From assembly GCF_022605165.1 (NCBI RefSeq), contig NC_063068.1:5704001-5768000 (forward strand): a DNA stretch of 64,000 nucleotides. The letters are read 5' to 3'. The notes beneath the pieces were generated by a model that had not been told where the DNA came from, made no database searches, and saw only the letters and a list, made by a program, of their open reading frames with translations. Positions 11,978-23,762 of the stretch are shown here, piece after piece. The DNA is from Purpureocillium takamizusanense. Lineage: Eukaryota > Ascomycota > Sordariomycetes > Hypocreales > Ophiocordycipitaceae. Each line of letters begins with the position of its first letter. Position 1 is the first letter of the stretch. A program made the translations under genes and the position numbers.

Positions 11978-14968
11978 TCAAATATCCGAGCGGCGGCCGC
12001 GCGCCGCACGCGACGGGTCAAGCCTCTGCAGGGTACTTCCCGCGTGGAAGTCCGCGGCGCTGGAGAATAAAGGCCCATGCCGCAAAAAAAGGGGCCTTTC
12101 CGCTCCGTGCTCTGCATCGCTCCCGAGCGGCTCGTTGGCCGTCGAGCTTGCGAAGAGCCGTCCTTGACCCGTGGCGTTTGACGCGCTTGACTCAGGTGCC
12201 GGGTGGTAGCCCCCATCACCACGACTATTCGGGGGCCTTCCGCGACGTGTGCCCTGCTCGGGCTGGCCGGTGTGCGTGTTTGTTGTTGTGAGGCGGGTAA
12301 AGGGCATCACCCGCGGCGGGGGTAGTGGCGGCGGGGGGACGTCTCTCTCGAGCACGGCGTTCATGAGTCCGGACCATGGGCTGGGGCTCTCGCTAGCGAA
12401 CGAGTTGATGTAGGCAGCGGAGGATAGGTAGATTGGCAGAGGCGGTCGGAACGAGCTCCACGGGGCCGTTCCAGACAGAGGGGCGTCGCCGGTGACGTCG
12501 CGACGGCGCAGCGTTGGCGGGAGGCTGTCGCGCATGGGCGGCGTCATGCGGTTGCTTCGGTCGGTCATCTCTAGTAAGGATCTGAATTGGGCGTTGGACC
12601 CTTCTAGCGTCTGGGAGAGCTTGGGAAAGTCGAACCTAGGGCCCTCACCAAGGGCCGTATTCGGTGGAATGACCATCCTTTCAGCCGATGATGGTCTACG
12701 GTGCTCATCATAATCCTCGCGAGATTCTGGCGCGAGCGACGCTTGATGCACCGCCTCGAATTCATCCCGTATGGAGGAGAGGGTGAGCTCATAATCTTGA
12801 AGCAGTGCTGAGCAGTCTGACACGGACAGGCCTGATACAAGCGCGAGGCGCCGTGCGAGGGCCTCGACCTCATGCAGGTCCTTCGCTGTCAGCAACATCC
12901 GCGGGCTAGCTGTTCCGTTCTGGCAGCTGGCTTTATCAATCTGGAAAGTTGTGTCAATGACTGACACGCGCCTGTACTGGCTGATGTCGTCTTCCGCAGT
13001 GTAATGCTGTGGTTTCTGCGGCCCAGTCGCCTCAGGGGGTATGTTTGTCGGGACAGGTGGTGGACTAGTGGAGCGCTCCCTGTCGAAAACTTCGTACTTT
13101 TGTACTTCCTGGACCCTCTGGTAGAATAAACCGCATCGTTTGCTAGAGTAAACTGGTGAGAAGGTCACTTGAAGATTTGGGTCGGTGGTGTTTACCACTG
13201 CGTTTCTGTGTCTGTAGTCCCATAGTTGCTGAAAGAACATGAAGGGCATCGTGTCGACGGCGTTTTACGTCGTCGAAATATCATGGTCATAAAAAGCACC
13301 TGATTGGGCTTGTGGAGAGTAAGCATGTCGTCTGATGAGTGTTAGCCCAGAGACTCTACCTTGAAAAGCGAGAGCCATGGTGCTGAGAGATCGAGGATTT
13401 GTCCCGTATCCCTGTCTTCGAGCATCCACTCATTCCGATCAATCTTTCCAGTCCCTAGATCCCCAAACCTTTCCTTAAGAATGTGGGTGAATAACTACAC
13501 ATAGTTAGTGCTCGGCAAGAATGGCAGCGGTCTGAAGAATGCGTACTTGTTTCGATGTTACCGTTTCCAAGTAGAACGGCAGTGGCATTCCGCGCGCGTC
13601 GATGACTGTTACACGATGAAACGATGGCTGATCTCTGGGCCCGTGACTCGTCCATGGTATGACATGTGTGATCTGACTGGCTCTCTCGAGGGTGACAATG
13701 ACGTGGTGGTCGCGTACCCTTACTCGGGCTTCAGCATCGCCTGGTGTCGCATTGGGCCAAGAATCAGCAAGTCGTCCTGACCTCGGCGCATCATCTCGGT
13801 ATACCCAGAGATTTAAAAGGCCCTTCATAGCTGAGGCTGCCGTCGCTGCTGCAAACCTTTGCCACCTCTTGTGCTTATGGCAATCAGCGTAGTCGCATAC
13901 ACCTTTGATGACAACGCTGGGCACCTCCTCCCATGCACCCGCGCCCTCCATCTCGAATGCGATAACGCCATCGTTGGCAGCGATTCTATCACGGTCCTCG
14001 CCGGATTTCATGACTGCGTCGCCAGACGCGACAGGCCCGACGTGTATAGCCGGATCTCTTGACGAGTATGCGCTGTCACGTTCTTGGGATGTGCTTGCGC
14101 AAAGCCGTCCTCTGGTAACCAGATAGGAAGCGTCGCAACCCAACTCTTCGCATGATGATGTTATCGCCTCGGCGCAAACCAACCCGAGCTGTTCGTGATT
14201 TTCGAGGAAGCATCCGCATCGCGAGGGGCTCCGGTGTTTGTGTCGGTAAGTGGCGTTGTAGAGTTTGTCCTCGGCCACTCCAGGGTATGCATACGTGTGT
14301 CCGACTTCTTGTATGCTCGCGTTGGTTTGGAGCTCTTTCAGGTATTTGGCGGTCGTGCTTTGAAGCCGACTCCTGCCACGACGGGTTTCGAGCAACGCCA
14401 ACATGTTGCGAATGTCTTTACTTTGCCCACCGAGGATATCGCCAGCCGCCTCCTTACGGGCAAAGTGGCCTGGATACTGCCGCCCAAAATCGTACTGAAT
14501 GACTGTTTTGCTGATGACCACGTCACCCAGAACAATCTCCTCCCTGTCCCTCGGACAAGGAACGCCGCCGCAAATGCCCACGAGAAATGCCACACGGAGG
14601 CCGGTGTAGCTGGACTGCATGCTTGCCGCCGCGCCGGCTGCCGTCGCCTTGCCCATTCGGTAGAGAAGGACCAGGACTACATTGTGCTTCCTGATGCGAC
14701 CGGTCGTGTACGAGTTGCGGTCTCCGCTTGCTCTCCCGTATGACTCGCGGTCGCCGTCCCAGAACTCGTCAAACAGAAGGCAGACGGCATCGTATTCGAG
14801 AGGCAAGGCGCATATGACGGCAATCTCAAATTCTTGGCGACAAGCGGGACGCCGATAGGGTGAAGTCCGATGTCGTTGAGTCGCAACTTGTTCGTCGTCG
14901 TCTGAAGACGGCCCGCGCTTACGTTTGCCCAGGTGGCGGGCGAGTGTCGCAGGCGACCTGTCCATCAT
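11978..14968 (-). CDS. Nucleoside phosphorylase-like (PNP_UDP) plus ubiquitin-like domain plus zinc ribbon protein
   Basis: Exons 13547-14968, 13360-13494, 13196-13308 and 11978-13142 give 944 residues; introns are 51-53 nt with GT/AG borders. Residues 47-385 look like the PNP_UDP phosphorylase fold found at the N-terminus of many fungal NLR-type receptors: FEIAVICALPLEYDAV, then LVGICGGVP at 129-137, GDVVISKTVIQYDFG at 148-162 and FEMEGAGAWEEVPSVVIKG at 338-356. Residues 450-535 resemble the ubiquitin-like domain of fungal signalling proteins (ILKERFGD, EWMLEDRDTG, APWLSLFK). A zinc ribbon follows with Cys 540, 543, 557 and 560 (CPSC, 13 residues, CKRC, then GLFYQR). The last 370 residues are mostly low complexity. 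There is no NACHT, ankyrin or WD40 part. The N-terminus has a basic KRKR stretch that could be a nuclear signal. Function is unknown; nucleoside cleavage or sensing is inference. Confidence 0.8.
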
Positions 14969-16820
14969 CTTCGACGCTTGGACATTGTCAAATGGTCAAT
15001 AAGGGGCCACCCTGCAAGGTGAAGGTCGAGACGGAAGGGTCCTGCACTCTTCGGCCCCCAAAGGGGGTCAGCATGTTGCGGTCGGTAACCCCGCTCATCA
15101 ACCATGGGCGGCTGGCACCCCTGGCAGAGAGGACGACATCCTTCGTGCTGCCATGTGGCATGGGGCTGACTCGCAGCCGCCTGCCTGTACCGCGCGTTGT
15201 TCTGGGATCAGATATGCTTGCCTGACGCAGAGTGGCAGAAGATTTACACAAGTACTGAGAGGCGAGACGCCTAAATAGTTGCAGCCACAAGGGAGGTTTC
15301 GCCATCGCCATCCTACAATTTAGTCCTATTTCATGCTCATACCTTAGACAGCCCTGGCTTCAAGGTAAGTGCTCGCCCAGGCGCGCCTTCCAACCAGCTA
15401 GCTGCCTCCAGTAGGGGATTCGTATCGGCAAGAGGAAGTTACGTACGAAGTACCTTAGTAGTAGTTGCCTTAGTAGGGCTTATCTAAACGTTAGTAGGCG
15501 ACTAGGGTGTGCTTTTTCTGTGCTGTCACGTACGAAATCCTCGGTAGCAGTATCGAGTTTTCACGAGCTGCCTAACATCTAGTGAATAACTACCGTACGA
15601 GGTACCTACTACCTATAAAGGCGATGTATTGGCTGATGCGTTGAATACCAGGTAACCGATTGCCGTGAGTGCAGTTCATCCGAAGTACATGGTTTCCTGA
15701 TAATACATACTCCTCCACCAAAGCAGCTCGCTCATTGACATCGTATTCACCAGGTAACCAAGCAGCTACACGGTGTCTCCTGCTATGTAAGTTGTGTGCT
15801 CAATGCCCATCGTCGGGCGCTTCCGCGGCCACGAGAGCCCGTGTTGTTTCGACTAGCAATGGACGAAGTAATCAACTCATTCTCGGAGGCAGCTAGAATC
15901 GCAGTACGTTGTCTTTCAAATAGGGTTTCATAACTCCAAGAACGGCGCCCCTAGCCACAGGAGGGTGGAATCGAGAGAAAGACGTTCGCGTCTCAATGGT
16001 GCAGGTACAAGTTCGCAGGTACTGTACGAAGTACCGCGTACCACGTACTGCGTCATGAGTGAGTGTGAGGCGGCAGAAGCATTACATAAGCAGCGCAGCC
16101 ACACGGCCCAATTGGCCCGTGCATGCCCAGCCTCACATGACCCGAGCGCTTGTCGCTCGCAGCTCGGCTCCGCTGCAACAAACCCAGAGGAAGGAAGGCG
16201 AGGCGGATCTTTGAAGCCGCCCGCCGTCTTTCTCATCACCACCACCACCACCAGCCAGCTGCCACCTTACATTTGCACCTCCACCCGACCTCCCTACCGC
16301 GACGCGCCCGCGGAACACGCAAAGCATCTCTTTAGCATCGAAATATAAGGCGATCGGTGTCATTCGTTTACCATTGTCGAGAGCGACAACCTGCTCCGCC
16401 GTCCCGCCGCGTCGCGTGGCCCCGAGACGCCCTCGGTTCCCCGTTCACCCTGCTTCCCTGGGGACCCTGCGACACTCTCCGCCTCGTTGCCCCCCGCTCC
16501 GAACCACGACCCGTCGTGCGCTCAATCGCGCGTGCCCATCACCAGCGGAGGCAGCGCGCCGGCCGCGATCAGCCGCTTGCCCGGCTTGCATGGGCATCTC
16601 GCGCGCGCCCTGCCTGCGTGCTATGGTGTGGACGAGCCGTGTGGTCGAGCACCGTTAGGCTCAGCCTCTGAGACGCCCGCACAAGCTGCGTCCATGCCGG
16701 TTCCAGTGCCCACATCTCCAGCGCATTTCTTCAGCCTCGCGCCTGTTGCTCCTTGGGGCCGCTGACCGCTGGTCGACTCGCGTTGGGGGCAGGCGCGCGC
16801 CGACTCTCCCTTCGGAGTAG
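14969..16820. other. Intergenic region with divergent promoters
   Basis: Lies between divergent starts of the phosphorylase-like gene and MED14. The part around 15380-15900 looks richer in A+T than the flanks and contains GTACGAAGTAC-type elements at 15443-15453, 15594-15604 (one mismatch) and 16024-16034. Several upstream ATGs (for example 16357 and 16374) precede the MED14 start and could be upstream frames if transcription begins before them. No gene is recognisable. Confidence 0.45.
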
Positions 16821-19800
16821 ATGCCCGGCGTCCTCACCATGGAGCCCGCCGGCCAAAATGGCATGCGCACCGACCACGACAGGGACCTCGCCATCAACGG
16901 AGTCAACGGGAACGGCGCCACTGGCTATGAGCAAGTTGCGCCGGAGAAGGGAAAGGCTCCCGCAGCTGCCAGCCATCATGACGTTGTCAACGGCGGCGAT
17001 GCCATCGGCACGGCTGCGCCGTTAGCCCATCAACCGCCAAGGATGAATGATCTCCCCGATGAGATTGTCCACATTACCCAGGGCTTCGTTCCGCTGTCAC
17101 TCCTCCTCACCCGGCTGGCTCAGGTGTCACACAACTCGCTCCAGGAAAAGGTTGCAGAGCTGGCCAAGATGCCGGTACCGGGCGCAGCGGTCAACGGAAA
17201 CGCCACATACAACTCGAGCGGCCCCGACGACAACTCCAATGATAACCTGCGCAAGAAGGCAACCCTCGCGAGCTTTGCGCAGGACTTGCACGGAAAGTGG
17301 CTCAAGGCCCTCGTCATCGCAGAATGGAGCAGAAAAGCAGGCGCCGTTAGCAAGCTCATCGACCTCAAGTTTCACATTGACCAGCAGAGGATTTTGTACG
17401 ACGCCACGCTGGACAACGTTGTCAACCTAAAGCGAGACTTGACCTTTGCGCGGATGCCCAGTCCAGACCTCAAGACTGCCTTGCAGGTCCTGTCCACTGG
17501 CTCTGCGCCGTGGATACCCGATGTGAGCCCTCCCCTTGTGGAACATTCGCGCCGCGACGCTGACGTACTTTGAAGCTTGGCTATCTCGACCTGCCACCCC
17601 TGACTCCGGCCGAAGAGTTCAAGTGGATCAACGATCTCAACACCCTCCTTTCCCTCCGACTGAACCTCGAAGACTACGACAAAATCCCCTACGCCTTCCG
17701 AAACTACGAGATTGGCTCAGGACGTGTAACGTTCAAAGTAGACGGCGAATTCGAGGTCGACCTCACCATTGCGGACGAAGACTTTGAGAAGCAGTTCTGG
17801 TTCATAGACTTCAGATATGCATTCACCCCCTCAGCGTCGGCACTGTCCGACTCGCTGCGCGCATATCTCGAGGGCTGCGTCAACGATGCCCTGAGCAAGG
17901 ACGGCCTGGCAGGCTGCTATAACTTTCTGCACGAATTTGTACTCACATGCAAGATCAACGAACTGAAGCGACAGGCTCTCCTCCTCAGCAGAGGCGCCTG
18001 GACGGGGACGTTGACGGTTGAGCCCCTCAATCGATCGCTGGCCATTCAGTATTGGACGCCGCGCACTTCTATTACCGGCACCAAAAGCTGGGTCTTGATC
18101 GCGATCAACAGCGGACGCGAGGCGGATGGCAAGCCTGACCCTAAATCTTCGAGTTTCCTCTCCGCCAGGTGGTATCGCGACAACAAGGAAGTCAAAGAGG
18201 TCGAAATCGACATGAATCTGCAGCATCTGTCGGCCGAGTCACTCCTCTTCAACATTGTTGGCCGCCACATCGAGTTCATTTTGACCAGCACTCACGACAA
18301 GCTATTGTCTGCTGCCCGCTTTAAAAATCGTGAGGCGAGCATGGTCCTAGATGTGTCGACAAGCGACCCAGCGGCATCGTACCTGGCGACTCAAATTGGG
18401 AACGACAATAGGGTGTCTCTGCTTGTGGAGCCAACAACTGGGGCATTCGCCGTCAAGCCTCACTCGAAGTTCACGGTGCAATACGAGCATCAATTAAACA
18501 GTGGCAAGAACCCAGCAGAGGACGGCGTGACTTGCCTCGAAAACGTTCGGTGCGCGATCATGGAGAACGACCTTAGCAGGAGAGGGAGCTCCATGGCCTG
18601 GTTCACGCGCAAGCCCCCTCTTACGGTCGAGGAGATGAAGTCGGTTACCAAGCTGCGCGAGTGGACCCGCACGATCTGGCTGCAGAAAGATGGCTGGGGG
18701 CCGAGTTGGTTTGTGGGAGTGTTCCTTGGTCTCGGCGGCGACGAGTGGTGGCTATTGGAAACGTTAGAAGAGCCCCTTTCGACTGCTAGCAAAGGCCTGC
18801 ATGCTAACAAGCCGCTCAGGAACCGGGACGAGACGAACCGGCCGGTCAAATTCAAGGCCAGGCTTGCGCTCGACAAGGGCTACCCAGACCGCGGGGAGGA
18901 GTTCTGGAACCACTTGGCTCTGTTCGCGACAGGTATCATGACACAGTCTATCGACATGCGCGAGCTGCACCGGCACAGGATTAAGAGCAAGTCGGGCGCC
19001 GGCGCAGAAGTGTCGCTTCCTCACCAAGTGAGGGTGCCTTGCATCAAGATCTCGCTGTCGGCCTTGTTTCCCGCCATGGTATCCGACACGCATCAGGACG
19101 GGTCAAGAAGCAGCTCTTCTGGCAGCGACTCTGGTGTCGAGGGCGCGGCGCTGTCTTTTCTTATGCAGAAATACGCGGGCGCAACGCTGCAATCGAAGCA
19201 AGCGTGGGCCGAGAACATGATAACAATCAACTTCAGAGGCATCCACTCCATGCGTCGGCCCGTGGAAGAAACGAAAGAGGGCGACACAGCAGCGGGCGTG
19301 CTCATGTGCGAATCCGAAGCGGTCATCAGAGTGCGGAGACCGTCGCAGCTTGAAGCTCTCCGCAACCTGGTGAATCACGACGTATCATACAACTTTCTCC
19401 GGGGCGAGTTTTCGCTGCGCCTTCGCCGCCCCGTGGGTGAGCCAGTACTGGACACCATCAAGACCCGCATCAAGGCCATCGATCGGTTCATCAATTTCTT
19501 TCAAGCCCTCGGAAAGGCGAGCAGAGCGATCACCCGCGAGTCGGTCACGCTCAAGTACGTGGGCTTCAGCTACAGCGAACTCCCTCCCGCAGCGGCAGAG
19601 AGCGGTGGGGATGGACAGCCCGAGGCTCCGGCGACGCCGCCTCGGCGATGGCGAGTGGGGCTGGATCTCTCCAAGGATGATATCGACATCAAGATAGAGG
19701 ATGGCAACCCCCACCTCCGGGTTGTCGACCTCATGCGCAAGCTTGTCAACACGGACGGCGGCATCGGCGCCCTGATGGCGTGGCTACCTGCCTCGCTCCC

Positions 19801-20278
19801 CGCTTTCAAGGCCATCGATGACATGCAGTCCCGGTGGGAGAACCTGGCCGAGGAGAAGCGCGGACGGGTCGAGGTCTCGATGAAGTCGATTGCGTGGATG
19901 AGCATCGCGTACACGATGCCGTCGCCTGATGCGGGCAATAAGGAGGCCCAGAAGGGCGTCACACTCGAAGTGCGGCTGAAGCCCAGGCAAGGGGAGGCAT
20001 GGTGGCACGTCTCGCAATCCGACTCGGCCGCCAAAGCATCGCCTGAAGACGTATTCACCAAGGCGCTCAGGTCCGTGTGGTCATCGCGCGGACAGGGTTG
20101 GCTCGGCCTCACGACGGGCGCCGCGGGCAGGCCCTCGGGTGGCGTCGCAGGGATGCTCGACGCCGTGGACGAAGCCATCAGGGCCGCCGCCGCGCAACAA
20201 GCGGCGAGCTCAGGGGCAGACGGCGCCAAGATCAAGAAGGAAGGCGGGCAGCGGCGGGACGTTGTGGTCCTCGACTAG
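16821..20278 (+). CDS. MED14: Mediator complex subunit 14
   Basis: Scaffold subunit of Mediator that links tail, middle and head modules and relays activator signals to RNA polymerase II in the nucleus; the yeast orthologue is Rgr1. Two exons, 16821-17522 and 17576-20278, give 1,134 residues, usual for filamentous fungi. A low-complexity N-terminus of about 70 residues is followed by the conserved MED14 region starting near DLPDEIVHITQGFVPLSLLL and continuing through KATLASFAQDLHGKW and the junction PWIPD/LGYLDLPPLTPAEEFKW. The only intron is 53 nt. The C-terminal part is long and family-typical. An alternative start lies six codons downstream at 16839. The gene is convergent with the oxidase gene on its right. 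Confidence 0.95.
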
Positions 20279-20944
20279 AGCGCGGACGAAGCGACGGAGA
20301 CGAGACGTTGCAGAGGGCGCGTGATGCGCCGAGGACAGGAGGAAGACAAGAAGAGGCAAGGCAAGGGGGGAGGAGAGGGTCTCTTCCTCAACCAGGGACA
20401 CGGTGTTTTGGGGGGGCGGCAAAAGGGGCCCGGCGCATCTGGGATGGCGGGAAAGGTCCCGCGCAGCACAGCGGCTTGTACAGCCATTTGGTTGCATGTG
20501 TATGTCTAGGATAATGATGATACCAGAAATACAGAGGCCCCCGACGGGGCACAGACAGACGTATGTACGTTGCTCATGGGCTGCGAAGAGAGTCAATCAA
20601 ACCCACCAAATGACATGCGCAATGCAATGGCGAACAAGAGGGTGGTTTTTCGTCCCGCCCCAGGGCAGGCAGGCAGGCAGGCAGTGCTCCTTCATCTACG
20701 TATCTATATATGTCTCTACTGTTACATTTTCCTCAAGCCCATGCATGCTTGGGCTGATTTGACTCCCTGCCTGGCTAGGGCTATGCATGCATGCATGCAT
20801 GTCCCGGCCCGGTGGTTCAACATTCATTCCACCACCTTTTAGTCTTTTTTCGCCCTTCTTCTTGTCCAGGACCAGTGACTAGTATCCGAAGGGGGGGGTG
20901 TGATGTGCAGCTGTAAATACCTAAGCTCGGGTCACCGCCGGGGC
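20279..20944. other. Intergenic region between convergent MED14 and HEM14
   Basis: About 670 bases that should hold both 3' UTRs. A GCAG-type repeat lies near 20665-20685 and an ATGC repeat at 20782-20801. No gene seen. Confidence 0.5.
20782..20801. repeat. ATGC tetranucleotide repeat
   Basis: Five tandem ATGC units just past the 3' end of the protoporphyrinogen oxidase gene. A longer tract of the same unit lies inside that gene's second intron, about 1 kb away. Confidence 0.8.
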
Positions 20945-23097
20945 TCACTGCAGCTGCTTGAACCTGCGCACGGGGATTCTGGCAATGGGGACGCCGACAA
21001 ACGGCTCCGGGAACTCGAGGTGCTCAAGCCCCGTGGTGAACCAGCCGGCCTCCTCGCTGCCCGCCGAAGACCCCTCCGCCGCCGCCGCCGCCGCCCCCGT
21101 CGTCTGGGTGGCGACGTCATAGCCGGCGCGCAGGGCGCCCATGGCGCCAATCTTGCTGTAGGAGCCGCCGGCGACGGCGAGGCGGCCGGCAAAGGCGTCG
21201 CGCAGCTCCTGGTCGGCCTGCATCATGCGGTCGTGGTGGCCGACAAAGTGCTGGGGGATGCACTCCTTGGCGAAGCGCGCCATGGCGAAGCACGGCGTCG
21301 AGGCGGGGATGTCGAGGTGGCGCTCGAGCAGGGCCTTGGCCTGGGAGATGGCGTCGGCCTCGGTCTCGGGCGGCGGCGGGCCCGAGTCGTAGTAGTGCCC
21401 GCCGAGGAGCACGAAGAGCTTGGTGCCGGGGGGCTCGTCCGAGCGCGTCGCCGCGCCCACGTCCGAGTCGAAGAAGACGCCGAGCGCGCGCTCCGGGTTG
21501 TGCTCGCGCGGCACCGACCTCGGGATCAGGTACCCGAAGCCGGGCGGCTTGAGGTCCTGCTGCGGGTACCAGACGTTGACGGTCCAGATGGAGACGGAGT
21601 GCGTGTCGGCGAGGATGGGGAGCTTGTCGCCCGTCACGCGCGCGAGGTCCTGCGACGATATCGTGGAGATGACCCTGTCGAAGGCGACGGGGCTCGTGTG
21701 TTGCTGCTGCTGCTGCTGCTGCTGGTCCCTTGCCGTAGTAATCTGACGGCCGGCCGCGCGAGCCTTGTTAGCATCAAACCGCACAATACATGTATGCATG
21801 CATGCATGCATGCATGACAACAAGGTCTCGGGTGCGACGACATACCTCGACCTTGTGCGCCCCCTCGTCATACGAGATGCTGCTCACGGGACTCCCCTTC
21901 CTGATCTCGACGTTGGGCTGCGCCTCGAGCGCGTCGGCCAGGGCCAGCGGCAGGCTCTCCATGCCGGCGCCGCCAAAGTGCAGCAGCGAGCCCTTGGGCT
22001 TGAGGGCCATGCTCCGGACCTGCGGGTCGCGGGCAAAGGAGCTCATGAGCACCTCCTCGCGGGCCGTCATCTGGCGCACGCCGGGCCCCATGTTGGGCAG
22101 GTAGTAGCCCCAGTAGAGGCGGTCGAAGACGCTCCGCGCGCTGAGGAGGTCGATGTCGCCGCCGTAGATGCCGTGCACCATGGCGGAGGCGATGTTGTCG
22201 CCCACGGTGCGGCTCATGCTGATGTCGCGCAGCCACTCCGAGATGGACATGTCCTTGAGCGGCACGGCGCGGCTGCGGGAGCGAGTCAAGCGGCGCAGAA
22301 GGAAGCCCAGCCCGGCCCAAAAGGACTCGAGGAAGAGCGGCTCGCGCACAAACTCGGCGATGCTGGCGGCGGGGGGCAGCGTGACGAGGTGGTCCGGGTA
22401 GAAGACGTAGCGCGGCTTGTCGGGCGGCGTCTCGATCTTGAGGCCGAGGTCGAGGGCCTGCGCGTTTCTTTCTGTCAGCAAACAAGGGGCGCCGTAAATG
22501 ACAATGTCTGAACTTGCGAGAGGGGTTGGAGGGGGAGGGCGATGGCATGCGTACCAGATCGTAGAGCACCAGGTCGTCAAAGCGCCAGGTGCTCAGGTGC
22601 AGCGACGACAGCGTCCGGGGGCCCCTCTCGAAGCCGACGGTGCCGCGCGTGCCGTCGACGTCGACATCGACGCGGTCGGTCCGGATCCAGCCGCCCAGAC
22701 GGTCGCTTCCCTCGTAGAGAGTGATGCGGGCCGACGCGGGCAGCTGCTTGGCGAGGTAGTAGGCCGTGGTGAGGCCGGTGAGGCCGCCGCCGACGACAGC
22801 GATGCTCTTGCCGCCCTCGTCATTGCGAGCTGCGGTGGCGAAGCCCGCTCGCCGCTCGACACAGGAGGAGGACGCTCCCAGGGATTGTACCAAGCGCCTT
22901 GTGCGATCGGATGCGAGGCAACACTGCTGCTGCTGCTGTCGGCGGCCGAGGAGGGTCGTGCCGCTTAGGCGTCGCGGTTGTGGGTGGTGGTGCTGACGGC
23001 CGAGCGTCACGGCCCTCCTCGCAGCGCCGGGCCGCCTGCCCGCAGCTGCGAGCCGTAGCACGGTAATGGCTGCTTCGTCTGCTTTGCCGCGGCCCAT
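20945..23097 (-). CDS. HEM14: Protoporphyrinogen oxidase (haem biosynthesis)
   Basis: Mitochondrial flavoenzyme that oxidises protoporphyrinogen IX to protoporphyrin IX, the next-to-last step of haem synthesis. Exons 22555-23097, 21846-22457 and 20945-21742 give 650 residues. The FAD-binding motif VVGGGLTGLTTAYYLA is at about 101-116, followed by ITLYEGSDRLGGWIRT; the C-terminal region has the GGSYSKIGAMGALRAG segment that closes the FAD site. The first 90 residues are Arg/Ala-rich with few acidic residues, as expected for a mitochondrial presequence. It is longer than yeast Hem14 (539) because of that leader and low-complexity inserts, including a run of eight Gln right after the third exon begins. 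Introns are 97 and 103 nt. Confidence 0.94.
21702..21724. repeat. CTG/CAG repeat encoding polyglutamine in HEM14
   Basis: Trinucleotide repeat inside the third coding exon; on the minus strand it encodes eight consecutive Gln. It begins only about 20 bases inside the splice acceptor and probably forms a surface loop. Confidence 0.8.
21793..21816. repeat. ATGC tetranucleotide repeat in HEM14 intron 2
   Basis: Tandem ATGC units lie inside the intron spanning 21743-21845. The unit is the same as in the repeat downstream of the gene at 20782-20801. Confidence 0.8.
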
Positions 23098-23762
23098 GCT
23101 GTGGTTTCAATTGCGGCTGCTCATGGCTGGAGGACGACGAGACGAGGTTAGATGATGGTGGTGGTGCCAATCTGGCTTGGCATGACAAGACATCGTCGAC
23201 AATGAGTGGGTCCAGGAACCGCCCGGGGAGAGAGACTCCAACTCCAAGCTCCCCCTCGCTCCTCTGCAATCAATACCCAAGCGCGTCATCATCATCCTCC
23301 TCCACCCGCCTCTCCAGGCTCCCTTCGCCTCCTTCTCCCTCACCGAACTACTTACTGGCTTGCACCGCACCACTACCATCACTTCGTGTATTCCAACATG
23401 CATGCACAGTCAAACAATGGCTCACTGTGATCATCATCGTGGAACCCGCTTTGTAGCGACAGAAGAAAAAACATTTTGCATTTCCGTGTCGCTCGTCGGG
23501 CCTCCCCCTCCTGGAGCCCAATTCTCCATCATAGCCGTCACCCTCTAGGCCGCGTCCCGTTTCACAGACCGTGATGTCGTATCGCGATCGTCTCCTATAT
23601 CCCAAATAACGCCAGCCATGCCTCTCCCTCGTAACGTGAACACGCAAAACTACACATACACCTTGGTATAGTACACATGACTTTAGTGCACGCCCTTGTC
23701 GTCTCAAGGCCGTGGCCTCCCATCATCGCTGACCTCCCAGTTCGCTCACGTCCTCATCCCCC
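23098..23762. other. Intergenic region between two minus-strand genes
   Basis: Holds the HEM14 promoter and the NAB2 3' UTR. Short ATC-type and CACCAC-type repeats are visible. No gene seen. Confidence 0.5.

Noticed and set aside
20900..21817. 305-codon plus-strand frame
   Set aside because: Shadow of HEM14 on the opposite strand; biased Arg/Gly/Leu composition.
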